Part shown: positions 41,167 to 50,400 of the stretch, piece by piece
Numbering within the stretch: the stretch's first letter is position 1
Layout of the letters: each line of letters starts with the position of its first letter
Origin: Roseimicrobium sp. ORNL1
Lineage (GTDB): Bacteria > Verrucomicrobiota > Verrucomicrobiia > Verrucomicrobiales > Verrucomicrobiaceae
Direction of reading: 5' to 3'
Assembly (NCBI RefSeq): GCF_011044495.1
Contig: NZ_CP049143.1
Span: forward strand, 6,820,001 to 6,884,000
Length of the DNA: 64,000 nucleotides
Notes under the pieces: generated by a model
What the model saw: the letters and a program-made list of their open reading frames with translations, nothing else
Database searches by the model: none
Told to the model about the DNA's origin: nothing
Program-made: the position numbers and the translations under genes

Positions 41167-43251
41167 CTACTTACTCGCTCCCAGGCGAGCCACCTCATCG
41201 GCGCTTAGTGCGCGTTTAAACACAGCCACTTCATCGAGGCGTCCTTCCCAACCGGAGTCGTTGTCGCTGCGGCCGCCGAAGAAGCATTCGGTGATCTCAC
41301 ACGGTCTCGCTTCGCCTTCGATTTCGAGGGTGCCGTTCAAGTAGACACGCACGGAGTTGCCGGAGCGTACGAGCACCACATGCTGCCATGTCCAGCGGGG
41401 GACTTCGGTCTTGCCTGCCAGGAGTTTGTCACCTTGGAAGATAAGCCTGCCGGTGTTGCCGCTTTTGCCACCAACCCCAAGATGTTCACCGTAGGCGCTG
41501 AGGCCATGATTGTGATCGCGTGAATAGAACCAACCGCTTACCTCGCGGCCATCATTGGGCATGCCATTCCAGATCCAGAGGGAGATGGAATAGTCTGCAC
41601 CGATGCCGGCCAGTTCGGTGCACAGGCGGCCTCCTACGAAATGCGGCGCGCGATTCACTTCGTTTGCGGTGAACGGAGCGGCATCGGGTCCATCAAGATA
41701 ATAAGCGATACCACCCTCGAAGGTGCCGTCATGATGATACCCGCTTTCATCCTCAGCCAAGGGTCCGCTGAACTCATTGAGCCGCCACCACGTGAGCGGC
41801 TTCATTTGTGCGATGGCCTTTGAGGCCGGGCCCATGCCAAGCTTCCACGGCTTGCGCGGTGCGCCGCTGACTTCTTCGAGAAGCCCGATGGCAGCCTGCG
41901 TGATCTTTGGCTCCGCCATGACCTCCAGACCCGCGGAACGTGCCGCCCACGTGTTGTAGCCGCCCCACGCATGCATCTCGGGCGGGGGAATGTAACCGTC
42001 CCCACCGTTGGCCAGTTCGATGACCACGTTATGCTTCAGCGGACTGGCGGCTTTAATTTTCAGACCAGTGATGGCGTAGGTCTCATTGGGCGTGGTCGCG
42101 ATTCCGATATCTCCGATGCGCAGGGCCTGCACGACGATCTCTGTCTGCTGGCGCTCGTGGAGGATGATCTGCTCGCGCGCGTACACTTCCGTCTGAGTCT
42201 TCGCAAGACGGTCTCCCATCTCCTGCACGATGCGCTGGGCCCACTCAAGGCGCTGCTTGTCCGGGACACGATACTTCATGGTCATGCGCTTCTCTGCCAT
42301 GGCCACATCAACATTGTCGCGGTACTCGATGCCAGCGTACGCTTTCATGGCGATGTCCAGCAGGCCATCCGTGTATTCATCAATAGTCGGCTTGGGACGC
42401 TCGGCCTCTGGGACCTTGTAGTCCACGCGATAGATGTCGCCGCTGCAGCCGTGGGACATGAGACCCACCATCTTGCCTTGGGGATCGATGCGCTGTTTCA
42501 GCCCTTCAGAAAACAGGCCGAAGTAATCCGCGCTGATGTCCTTGTCCCCGAAGTAGTGCATCGAGAAGTTGCCCAGCACTGCCAGGGGTTTGCCGTCTTT
42601 GCTCTGAATGGAGATGATGGACAGGTCCGGGTCCTCGGGGCCCGACTCGCCGGTCACGTCGTCCCATTTGCGGCCCGCGTGCATGTTCGCCCGCACGGTC
42701 ATGTTGCCAAAGGGATCCTCCACCACACGATCCGGCCGGCGAATCCACTGGCGCAGAGCGGTGTACTCTGCGGCATCCGCCTTTGCGAATCCTATGCGTG
42801 CCGGCTCGAGCTTCGCCTGAGCTGTGACGATGGCTTCCACGAGCTTCTCTTTCAGGTGAGGTACGTAGGCGGGATCCGGATCGGTTCCGAGACAGCCCAT
42901 GGAAGAGGGAGCGGAGTGTGCGTGGGTGGCGGAGATCAGCAGGCGATTCATGGGGATGCCCGTCTTTTCCGCCGCCATTTTTTTGGCATCGTCCAGCACC
43001 TCGCGGCTCATCATGCAGCTGTCCGCCACCACGATGGCGGCCTGGGTCTTCCCATCTGTGACCACGATCGCCCGGGCGTGGACCTTGGTATTTATCTTGT
43101 CCACGTAACGGCTCAGCATGCCGCCATTTACCAGGACAGGGAGCTTCGGCGGAGTGATGTCCACCACCGCGGCACCCGCCTGGAATTCGGCGCGAAGGGA
43201 GTGCGTGAGTAGGACGCTGGTGAGAAAAAATAAGGCAAGGATCGAGCGCAT
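41167..43251 (-). CDS. Neutral-ceramidase-like secreted protein with C-terminal LamG
   Basis: 694 residues from the ATG at 43251 (signal peptide MRSILALFFLTSVLLTHSLRA). The first 460 residues match the neutral/alkaline non-lysosomal ceramidase N-terminal type: AAVVDITPPKLPVLVNGGM, HARAIVVTDGKTQAAIVVADSCMM, LLISATHAHSAPSSMG (metal His and the HAH motif), VLGNFSMHYFGDKDISADYFG, and MSHGCSGDIYRVDY. The C-terminal 190 residues are a LamG/concanavalin-like lectin domain (WWRLNEFSGPLAEDESGYHHDGTFEGG, SISLWIWNG, RLDEVAVFKRALS). Ceramide amidase activity is not certain in PVC bacteria; a related amide or ester substrate is possible. Confidence 0.82.
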   Translation of the reverse strand: MRSILALFFLTSVLLTHSLRAEFQAGAAVVDITPPKLPVLVNGGMLSRYVDKINTKVHARAIVVTDGKTQAAIVVADSCMMSREVLDDAKKMAAEKTGIPMNRLLISATHAHSAPSSMGCLGTDPDPAYVPHLKEKLVEAIVTAQAKLEPARIGFAKADAAEYTALRQWIRRPDRVVEDPFGNMTVRANMHAGRKWDDVTGESGPEDPDLSIISIQSKDGKPLAVLGNFSMHYFGDKDISADYFGLFSEGLKQRIDPQGKMVGLMSHGCSGDIYRVDYKVPEAERPKPTIDEYTDGLLDIAMKAYAGIEYRDNVDVAMAEKRMTMKYRVPDKQRLEWAQRIVQEMGDRLAKTQTEVYAREQIILHERQQTEIVVQALRIGDIGIATTPNETYAITGLKIKAASPLKHNVVIELANGGDGYIPPPEMHAWGGYNTWAARSAGLEVMAEPKITQAAIGLLEEVSGAPRKPWKLGMGPASKAIAQMKPLTWWRLNEFSGPLAEDESGYHHDGTFEGGIAYYLDGPDAAPFTANEVNRAPHFVGGRLCTELAGIGADYSISLWIWNGMPNDGREVSGWFYSRDHNHGLSAYGEHLGVGGKSGNTGRLIFQGDKLLAGKTEVPRWTWQHVVLVRSGNSVRVYLNGTLEIEGEARPCEITECFFGGRSDNDSGWEGRLDEVAVFKRALSADEVARLGASK

Positions 43252-43371
43252 CAGGCAGCAGTACGGGGGTGTGATGCCTCTTCTTCTCCACATGTCTCCG
43301 CTGAAAGTGACTCCGGGGAGGGTTGCCTGCCCCGATTCATTGGATCATAGTAACCTCACGCTTCTTCCCTC

Positions 43372-44076
43372 ATGTCCACCACTGCCATCATCGTCGCCGC
43401 GGGAAACAGCTCCCGCATGGGCTTTCACAAGCTGACTGCCGATCTGCTCGGCAAGCCCGTGCTGCGATGGACGATGGAAGCCTTCGACGCCTGCCCCGCC
43501 GTGGATGCCCTGCTCATCGTGGTGGGTGACGCGACGCGGGAGATGGTGCTCGACTGGGCGGAGTTGGGCATCTTCAAGAAACCCATCACGCTCAGTGAAG
43601 GCGGCGTGCAGCGGTACCTGAGCGTACACGAGGGCTTGAAGCGCCTCAGCGAGGAGACAGGCATCGTGGCGGTGCATGATGGCGCCCGACCTCTCATCAC
43701 CACAGAGCAGATAACGCGCTGCATCGAGCGCGCCCGTGAGTGCAGAGCCGCCGTGAGCGCGCGGCCCGTGACGGAGACGCTGAAGCGCGCGAATGTCCAC
43801 GGTGTTATCTCCGGCGACATTGAACGTGAACATGCCTGGGTGATGGAAACACCCCAGGTCTTCTCCAAGGAACTTCTCGTTCGCGCCTATGAGCACGTGG
43901 TGAAGGATGGCCTGCTGGTCACGGATGAAGTCTCGGCCGTGCAGCTCTTGAACGAAGAAATCCACGTGGTGGACAATCCCTCGCCCAATTTGAAAGTCAC
44001 CTACCCCTCCGACCTGGAGCTGGCGTCGCGTCTGCTGAGAAGCGCGAAGGCAAATGCGAATCAAGCAGCGTCATGA
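43372..44076 (+). CDS. ispD: 2-C-methyl-D-erythritol 4-phosphate cytidylyltransferase
   Basis: 234 residues, normal length. Third enzyme of the MEP isoprenoid pathway. The nucleotide-binding motif AAGNSSRMGFHKLTADLLGKPVL is complete, with the VHDGARPLI segment and VTDEVSAVQ, then NLKVTYPSDLELA at the C-terminus, all as in IspD. The last codons overlap the following serine hydrolase gene by ATGA. The divergent start lies 120 bp from the ceramidase-like gene; ispF is not in the window. Confidence 0.94.
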   Translation: MSTTAIIVAAGNSSRMGFHKLTADLLGKPVLRWTMEAFDACPAVDALLIVVGDATREMVLDWAELGIFKKPITLSEGGVQRYLSVHEGLKRLSEETGIVAVHDGARPLITTEQITRCIERARECRAAVSARPVTETLKRANVHGVISGDIEREHAWVMETPQVFSKELLVRAYEHVVKDGLLVTDEVSAVQLLNEEIHVVDNPSPNLKVTYPSDLELASRLLRSAKANANQAAS

Positions 44077-45287
44077 GAGTGATGTGGGCAAGCCTGTGGC
44101 TGGCAGCGGCCATGATGATGATGCTGCCGGCAAAGGCTGTGGCTCAAGGCAAGGCGGCTGCGCCGGCTCCTCCTTCCACCACACTCGACAACAAATACAC
44201 CCGAGACTTCAGCGCGGCGATCCAACAGGCCGTGTGGGACCGTGCCATCGCAGGCGCCACGTGGCATGCAGAACATCAGGGCCGCTGGCGGGAGGGATGT
44301 TACGGCCTCCGCGCAAAGGTGCCGGAGAAGGAGCCAATCACCCAGGACACCATCTTCGATCTCGCCTCCCTGACCAAGGTGGTCGCCACCACACCCAGCG
44401 TCATGCTCCTGGTAGAACAGGGCAAGGTGAAGCTGGATGAACCGGTGCAGACATACATTCCGCAGTTCGGTGGCGAAGCACGGGCGCACATCACAGTGCG
44501 GCATCTCATGGTTCATACCTCGGGATTGAAACCGGGACTACCACGCAATCCCGCGTGGTGGGGATACAACAGCGGCATCGGCTGGGCGTGTGTCACCTTC
44601 CCCACGACTGAGCCGGATGAGAAGTTCCGCTACAGCGATATCAACTTCATTCTGCTGGGAGAAATTGTGCGGCGTGTATCGGGTGAGCCCCTGGATGTCT
44701 TTGCGGCGAAGCACATCTTCCAGCCACTGGGAATGAAGGACACCGCCTTCAATCCGCCGGCTTCATGGCGAGCGCGTATCGCGCCAACGGAGAAGGACGA
44801 GACCGAATCCCTGCTGCGCGGTGTGGTGCATGATCCCACCTCACGCCGCATGGGCGGTGTGGCCGGACATGCGGGGCTCTTCAGCACGGTGACGGATGTC
44901 TCCCGCTATGCCCGCATGATTTTGAATGGCGGTGAGCTCGATGGCGTGCGTGTTTTCAAACCCGAAACGATTCAGCTCATGACCACACCACACACGCCTG
45001 CCACGATGAAGGACAAGCGCGCGCTTGGTTGGGATATGGAAACGGCCTACAGCAAGCCGCGCGGAAAGTTTGGAGCGACCAGCTTCGGCCACACCGGTTT
45101 CACGGGCACCTGCCTGTGGATCGATCCAGCCACGCGCTCCTTCTACATATTTCTGAGCAGCCGGTTGCACGAACCGGCGAAAGGCTCAGACGTACGCAAG
45201 CTCTACCTGAAGCTGGGAGAGCGCTTCTCAAAAGCCGTGCTGTCGACACCAAAGGCCCCTCAGGCTTCGAGCAAGAGTTCCTCGTAG
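44073..45287 (+). CDS. Serine hydrolase of the beta-lactamase/D-Ala-D-Ala-carboxypeptidase family
   Basis: 404 residues, start overlapping ispD by ATGA (translational coupling). Signal peptide (1-27). Active-site motifs are intact: Ser99-x-x-Lys102 in DLASLTKVVATTPS, Tyr-Ser-Asp in FRYSDINFILLGEIV, and His-Thr-Gly in SFGHTGFTGTC. It is likely a peptidoglycan-tailoring hydrolase or esterase acting in the periplasm; specific substrate unknown. The C-terminal 28 bases overlap the convergent macro-domain gene. Confidence 0.88.
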   Translation: MRVMWASLWLAAAMMMMLPAKAVAQGKAAAPAPPSTTLDNKYTRDFSAAIQQAVWDRAIAGATWHAEHQGRWREGCYGLRAKVPEKEPITQDTIFDLASLTKVVATTPSVMLLVEQGKVKLDEPVQTYIPQFGGEARAHITVRHLMVHTSGLKPGLPRNPAWWGYNSGIGWACVTFPTTEPDEKFRYSDINFILLGEIVRRVSGEPLDVFAAKHIFQPLGMKDTAFNPPASWRARIAPTEKDETESLLRGVVHDPTSRRMGGVAGHAGLFSTVTDVSRYARMILNGGELDGVRVFKPETIQLMTTPHTPATMKDKRALGWDMETAYSKPRGKFGATSFGHTGFTGTCLWIDPATRSFYIFLSSRLHEPAKGSDVRKLYLKLGERFSKAVLSTPKAPQASSKSSS

Positions 45288-45775
45288 AGACGCAGGTCGC
45301 TCTCCTCGAAACAGCAGAAGGTGATGACATCGTAGGCATCCGGGTGCTCAGCCGTGACGGCCCTCACGGTATCCACCGCGACCTTGGCAGCTTTGTCCGG
45401 CGGGTAGCCATAGCGGCCGGTGCTGATGCAGGGAAAGGCGATTGTGCGCAGCCCGTGGGCACGCGCCACCTGGAGCGAATTGCGATAACAAAAATCAAGG
45501 GTGGTCACCTCGCCACGCGTGCCGTCGCGCCACACCGGACCCACGGTGTGAATTACATGCTTGGCGGGAAGGTTGTACCCCTTGGTGATTTTTGCCTCGC
45601 CCGGGCGGCAGCCATAGAGCGTCGCGCATTCATTCACCAGTTCACGACCTGCCTTGCGATGAATGGCTCCATCCACACCGCCACCTCCCATGAGGCTGGT
45701 ATTTGCGGCATTTACAATGGCATCCACCGCCATGGTGGTGATATCACATTGGATAGCCTGAAGTTTTGCAGACAT
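45260..45775 (-). CDS. Macro-domain protein (O-acetyl-ADP-ribose deacetylase type)
   Basis: 171 residues from the ATG at 45775; a longer upstream frame is rejected. The macro domain binds ADP-ribose derivatives; deacetylases of this size remove acetyl from O-acetyl-ADP-ribose or ADP-ribose from proteins. Seen: CDITTMAVDAIVNAANTSLMGGGGVDGAIHRKAG (the Asn-Ala-Ala-Asn and GGGV loop), AKITKGYNLPAKHVIHTVGP, and FPCISTGRYGYP with the second ligand loop. These match the MacroD/YmdB class. The coding ends overlap the convergent serine hydrolase gene by 28 bases. Confidence 0.93.
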   Translation of the reverse strand: MSAKLQAIQCDITTMAVDAIVNAANTSLMGGGGVDGAIHRKAGRELVNECATLYGCRPGEAKITKGYNLPAKHVIHTVGPVWRDGTRGEVTTLDFCYRNSLQVARAHGLRTIAFPCISTGRYGYPPDKAAKVAVDTVRAVTAEHPDAYDVITFCCFEESDLRLYEELLLEA

Positions 45776-45895
45776 ACAGTAGGGCTGTTCGCTACTGGTA
45801 GGCGGGGTACTCGGCCAGTTCTTTTGTATAAATGTTTTTCTATAAAGATGCGCAAGGAAAATGCCAAATCGCACAAATCCCTATTCATATACATT

Positions 45896-45933
45896 AAAAA
45901 ATAACCGCAGCAGGCGCCAGGCCGACTGCGGTT
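45896..45933 (-). terminator. Intrinsic terminator of the Gfo/Idh/MocA gene
   Basis: AACCGCAG (45903-45910) pairs with CTGCGGTT (45926-45933) around a GC-rich loop; on the minus strand it is followed by ATTTTTT. Confidence 0.75.
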
Positions 45934-45957
45934 GCATTCGTCTATGAACAAGATGGC

Positions 45958-47304
45958 TCAGCCATCCATGGTCCAGCCGTCGCGGTACTGCTTGCCCATG
46001 AAGGTCTCTGCCTCAGGCGTATCGGGACTCTTGCCGGTCTTGGGATCGTAGCTAATCTTCTTGCCCACACGGTAGGCCACAAGGCCGAGCAACATCTGCT
46101 CGATCATGTCCGCGCTGTAACCGAAGTCGCAGGATGTTTTCTTGCCGGGTTCGCGACAGGCGGCGAGCCATTCCTTCTGGAAATGTCCCACCGGCGGGAT
46201 GAGCGTCTCCTTCGTGCGGGGCTTGTAGTAGGTCAGATCCGCTTCATCACCAAAGGGCAGCACCATGCGCGAATCGAAGTCCGAGATGAGGAAACCCTTC
46301 GAGCCCTTGAACATGGCGCCGTGGCCGATCTTCGTAAGGTCAATAACCGGCTTTGGCGCGCGAGGCATCACACCGCCCTGGTACCAGCTCACCGTGATGG
46401 GTCCACGCCAGTCATTGGCTGGATGCTCGAAGTGGGATTCACACTCCACGGGGGTCACGTCCGAGTTGAAGGCTTCACCCTTGGCGGAGACAGCCGTGGG
46501 GAGCTTGGCGTCCACGACATTCCACACAATATCCATGGTGTGGCTGCCCATGTCACCAATCTGGCCGGCACCGAAGTCCCAGAACATGTTCCACTGGAGG
46601 CAATTCGCCCCGGGGCCGCCGGAGAAATAGCCGGGGTTGTACGGGCGGTAGGGAGCTGGTCCCAGCCATAGATCATAATTGAAGCCCTCCGGCGGCGTAC
46701 CCTCCGCTGGCAGATAACCGGAGCGGCGGATCTGGCGATTTCCCCAGGCATACGCGGCCTGGAGTTCACCGATGGCGCCATCGTGAATGAGCTCGCGCAC
46801 GCGATTGAAGTTCGCGTTCGCGTGGCGCTGCATGCCCACCTGCGTGGCGAGCTTGCCCTTCTTCGTGTCCCACTTCGCGCGGACGGCACGGGCTTCATTC
46901 ACCGTGATGGCGAGGGGTTTTTCACAATACACATGGAGGTTGCGATTCAGCGCCCAGCTTGCGATGAAGGCATGCGTGTGGTCTGCAGTGCAAATCACGA
47001 CAGCATCCAGCCCTTTGTGATCCAGTGCTTTTCTCCAGTCCACATAGGTCGTGGCATTGGGGAAACGCTTGAGCGCATCAGGGAAGCGCTTTTCGTTCAC
47101 GTCGCACAACGCGACGACGTTCTCATCACTCAGCGAGTCATAGTGGGCGAGGCCGCGGCCCCACACCCCGATGAGTAGAATGTTGAGCTTGTTGCTGGGA
47201 GCATCCGCACCGAAGAGCGGGCGGGTAATCATTGTGCCAGCGACGAGGCCTGCGGAGGCCACGAAACGACGCCGTGAGAAAGCGGGCTTGGAATCAGTAT
47301 TCAT
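45958..47304 (-). CDS. Secreted Gfo/Idh/MocA-family oxidoreductase
   Basis: 448 residues from the ATG at 47304. An N-terminal SRRRFVASAGL twin-arginine motif makes this a Tat-exported, cofactor-bound dehydrogenase. The Rossmann part NILLIGVWGRGLAHYDSL, VVALCDVNEKR, DAVVICTADHTHAFI, VYCEKPLAITVNEAR matches the family; the C-terminal portion has PANCLQWNMFWDFGAGQIGDMGSHTMDIV and KGSKGFLISD. These enzymes oxidise or reduce sugars; with NAD(P)-bound Tat members typically handling polyol/keto-sugars. It follows the large LamG/cytochrome/ThuA protein on the same strand, suggesting 3-keto-glycoside chemistry (inferred). Confidence 0.93.
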   Translation of the reverse strand: MNTDSKPAFSRRRFVASAGLVAGTMITRPLFGADAPSNKLNILLIGVWGRGLAHYDSLSDENVVALCDVNEKRFPDALKRFPNATTYVDWRKALDHKGLDAVVICTADHTHAFIASWALNRNLHVYCEKPLAITVNEARAVRAKWDTKKGKLATQVGMQRHANANFNRVRELIHDGAIGELQAAYAWGNRQIRRSGYLPAEGTPPEGFNYDLWLGPAPYRPYNPGYFSGGPGANCLQWNMFWDFGAGQIGDMGSHTMDIVWNVVDAKLPTAVSAKGEAFNSDVTPVECESHFEHPANDWRGPITVSWYQGGVMPRAPKPVIDLTKIGHGAMFKGSKGFLISDFDSRMVLPFGDEADLTYYKPRTKETLIPPVGHFQKEWLAACREPGKKTSCDFGYSADMIEQMLLGLVAYRVGKKISYDPKTGKSPDTPEAETFMGKQYRDGWTMDG

Positions 47305-47412
47305 GATCGGGAAGAGCAAAGCAGGGAACGAAACGCTCGTGAAGCCCCTGATTGATCGGCGCGCTGATTATTCGTCCTCGCAAGGAAGCAATACCGGATC
47401 AGAGAGGGCAAT

Positions 47413-50400
47413 TCAGGGCTGCACCCGAGCTCCGATAAGCGCAAGCTCCGAGAGGCGTTCCACGTCACCTTCCTTCGCAGCCCAGCAGATGCCCCGCAGC
47501 ACAAGAAGGCGATACAACGGATCATCGAAGGTCCAGGTGTAATGACCGGGGATGCAACCAAAGACGCGCCCCTTGCCGCGTTCCAAGGTCCAGAGCTGCG
47601 GTTGTGGAGCTTGGTCTTCCTGTGAAGTCGCAAGCAGTAATACACGGCGGGGCTCGCCACGAAGATTCCAATAGGACTCGTCCGTGAGCTTCAGCTGCTG
47701 AAAGCCCTTCGTGATAGGGTGCTCGGAAGCCGCGAACTGCAGGTCCATATCGCCATGCCGAAACTTCGAGAAAGAAAAGGCAAGACCCACGCGCTCCGCC
47801 AGTGGGTCCGCGTGCTTGCCGCCTTCAATGGCCCAATGGAGATATACCAATCCGCCGCCACGTTCCTGATAGTCATCGAGTAGCTTGGCCGCGCGCAGAT
47901 CCCAGCCGGTATTCCGTGAGTAAAAGACGGTGACATCCGCCCTGGCGAGTTTCTCTGCAGGGGGAAACCCTTCGCAGCTCTCCACCTGGATCTTCTCCCC
48001 GAGAGACAGGAGGCGTGTCCAGCGATCCAGCCACAGCGGATAGTCGTGTTCATCGATGCCGTGATCCTTGGAATCGGTGACCAACAAGATGCGCAAAGGC
48101 TTCCACGCGGCGCGCGCTTCGGGAGATGCCGATGGCGGAAGGATGGGCGCGAGTTCCTTCAACGTGCGCGGTGCGGGCGTTGGGGGATCAGCGCGCGTGA
48201 TGACCGCAGGCTCCAGAGGTGTCGTGAGCAGAAATGTCAGCAGATCCTCCTGCTGGTCCTCCGTCAGGCGCTTGCCGAAGTCTTCCGGCATGAGCGAGAC
48301 CTTCATGGGCTCGATGGCAGCTACCTTCTCATGGCCCACTTCCATCTGCGCGCCGCCCGCCAGACCTATCTTCACTATTTGTCCTGCACCTGCACGGACG
48401 ATGCCTGCGAGGCTGGTACCGTCCTTCATCTTCACGATGCTGCCGAACTGATCCGGATTAATGGTGGCAGACGGATGAAGAATGTCCTGGAGCACGGAGC
48501 CACGATCGCGATGAATGAGATTGGTGAGGTCTGGTCCAAAGGCAAACCCCTCTCCACGCAAGGTATGGCAGATGAAGCAGGCCGCCTGGCCGAAGAAGAG
48601 GCGCCGACCCTCCATCCAGTTTCCCTTCACATCCGTGCGAGCCTTGGCCAGCGCAGGGGTTGAGCCACCACCGACTGGCTTCGTGCTTTCCGTGGTCCAT
48701 GGCACAAAGACACGCGGTGTGCTCAGCGGACGCTGCGCGCCCACGCCTTGGAGGAATACGTCCGACGTGGCGGTGGATTGTCCCGTCGCCATCGTGATGG
48801 CCAGCGGCTTCAGCCTCCCTTGCTGCGAAGCCTGATGGGTAACATGCACTTCATCGATCTTTCCCGAACTCTTCACTGCAAATTCCGCCTTCATGAACGG
48901 TTCCTCGGAGACATCCCAGTCCAGTTTCGAGCCGGGCTGTACTGCGGGCACAAAAGGATTCGAGGAGTCTGCCAATGCCTCCAGTGAAAGTGCCGCGCCA
49001 CTTTGCGATGCCTTTTGGAAAAACGCTTCATGATCCGTGGAGCCATCACACAGTTCTCTTGCGACCCAGGGCGCAGGGTGTGGCAGCACGCACGTGGTCA
49101 CTTCTCCCGCGGCAGTTTTCACATTCGCCAGGGCACCATTCATGGTGAGCGCCACATCCATCTCTGCTTTCTGTTCGATGCCTTTTTTTCGAAGCCACCT
49201 GTTCGGCAACGGGAGCGTCACCGCATATCTGGCCGGCTCTGTCTGGCTTGGCACACGCAGGATGAGCGTGCGCTGATCCTGGCTCATGGAGAGTCCCAGC
49301 ACCGGCACCCAGCGTCGCGGTGCACCCATTTGGTCGCGCACCACCTGATATCCCGGGCGCACGGTTTCATAACGATCACCCGCGCTGACAAACTGACCGG
49401 CTTCGATGCGAATCTTCTTCGCAGCATCCGCCCAATCGGACGGCTCAAGTTTCTTGTGAAAAGCGACGCGGAATTCATCCGGCGCAGCGGCCCAGGCCAT
49501 GACCGGCTGGGGCAGTTCTTTTCCCGTATAGCGAATTTTAAACAGCCGCCCTTCCCCCGCTGGTCCCGTGCCCCAGTCAGGAGGACCACTGTGGCAGGCC
49601 AGCAGCAAATCACCCTGCGGAGTCACACACGCATCCACGAGCAGCATGCCGAGGCAGGCGATGAGATGATTCTGCGCCACATAGCCTTGGGGCGTCTTCA
49701 CCAGTTTCGTGCGCCAGAGTTTGCCACGTGATTCCCCACAGACAATCGCATCACCTTCCCAGAACTTCGGGCCGAAGGCCGGTCCACCATGCACGCCTTC
49801 ATCAAAGACCATGCCCACGGTGCTCTGGTGCTGCGGGCCGTATTCCACCACCGCAGGCTCATCAATCACCTCGGGCAGATGCCTTGGATGCCGGGGAGGG
49901 AAGCCATAATGTTTGCCTCGTTCGATGTGCAAAAGCTCATCGAAGGGATTGCCGTTCGGCAGCCAGGTGGCGCCTTCTTGATCCGTGGCAAACAGATCCC
50001 CCTCGCGATTGAATGCCAGTGCGCAGGTGAAGCGCACCCCGCTGCAGATGGTTTCCTGCTGGGCGAAGTCTGCGCTCAGACGCTGGACGGTTCCCCGGAT
50101 GCCATTCACATCGTATTGGGATTTGCCTGTGTTCTTGTCGATGAGATAACCGTCCGCGAAGTTGGCGCATCCCAGGCCAAAGTAGATCGAGCCGTCCTTG
50201 GGATCTCTGGCGAGCCCGAGGGTGTCCACTCCGTGGAAAGTTTCCTTCCATCCAGAGGCAATCACCTTCTCCTCGTCAGCACGGTCATCGCCATTCGCAT
50301 CCGGGAAGAAAGATACCTTGCCCTTGCTCGCAACGAAGATGCCTTTGCCATGGCGATCGCCTTTCTCGGAAACCACGATGCCCAGCGCGCCACGCATGGT

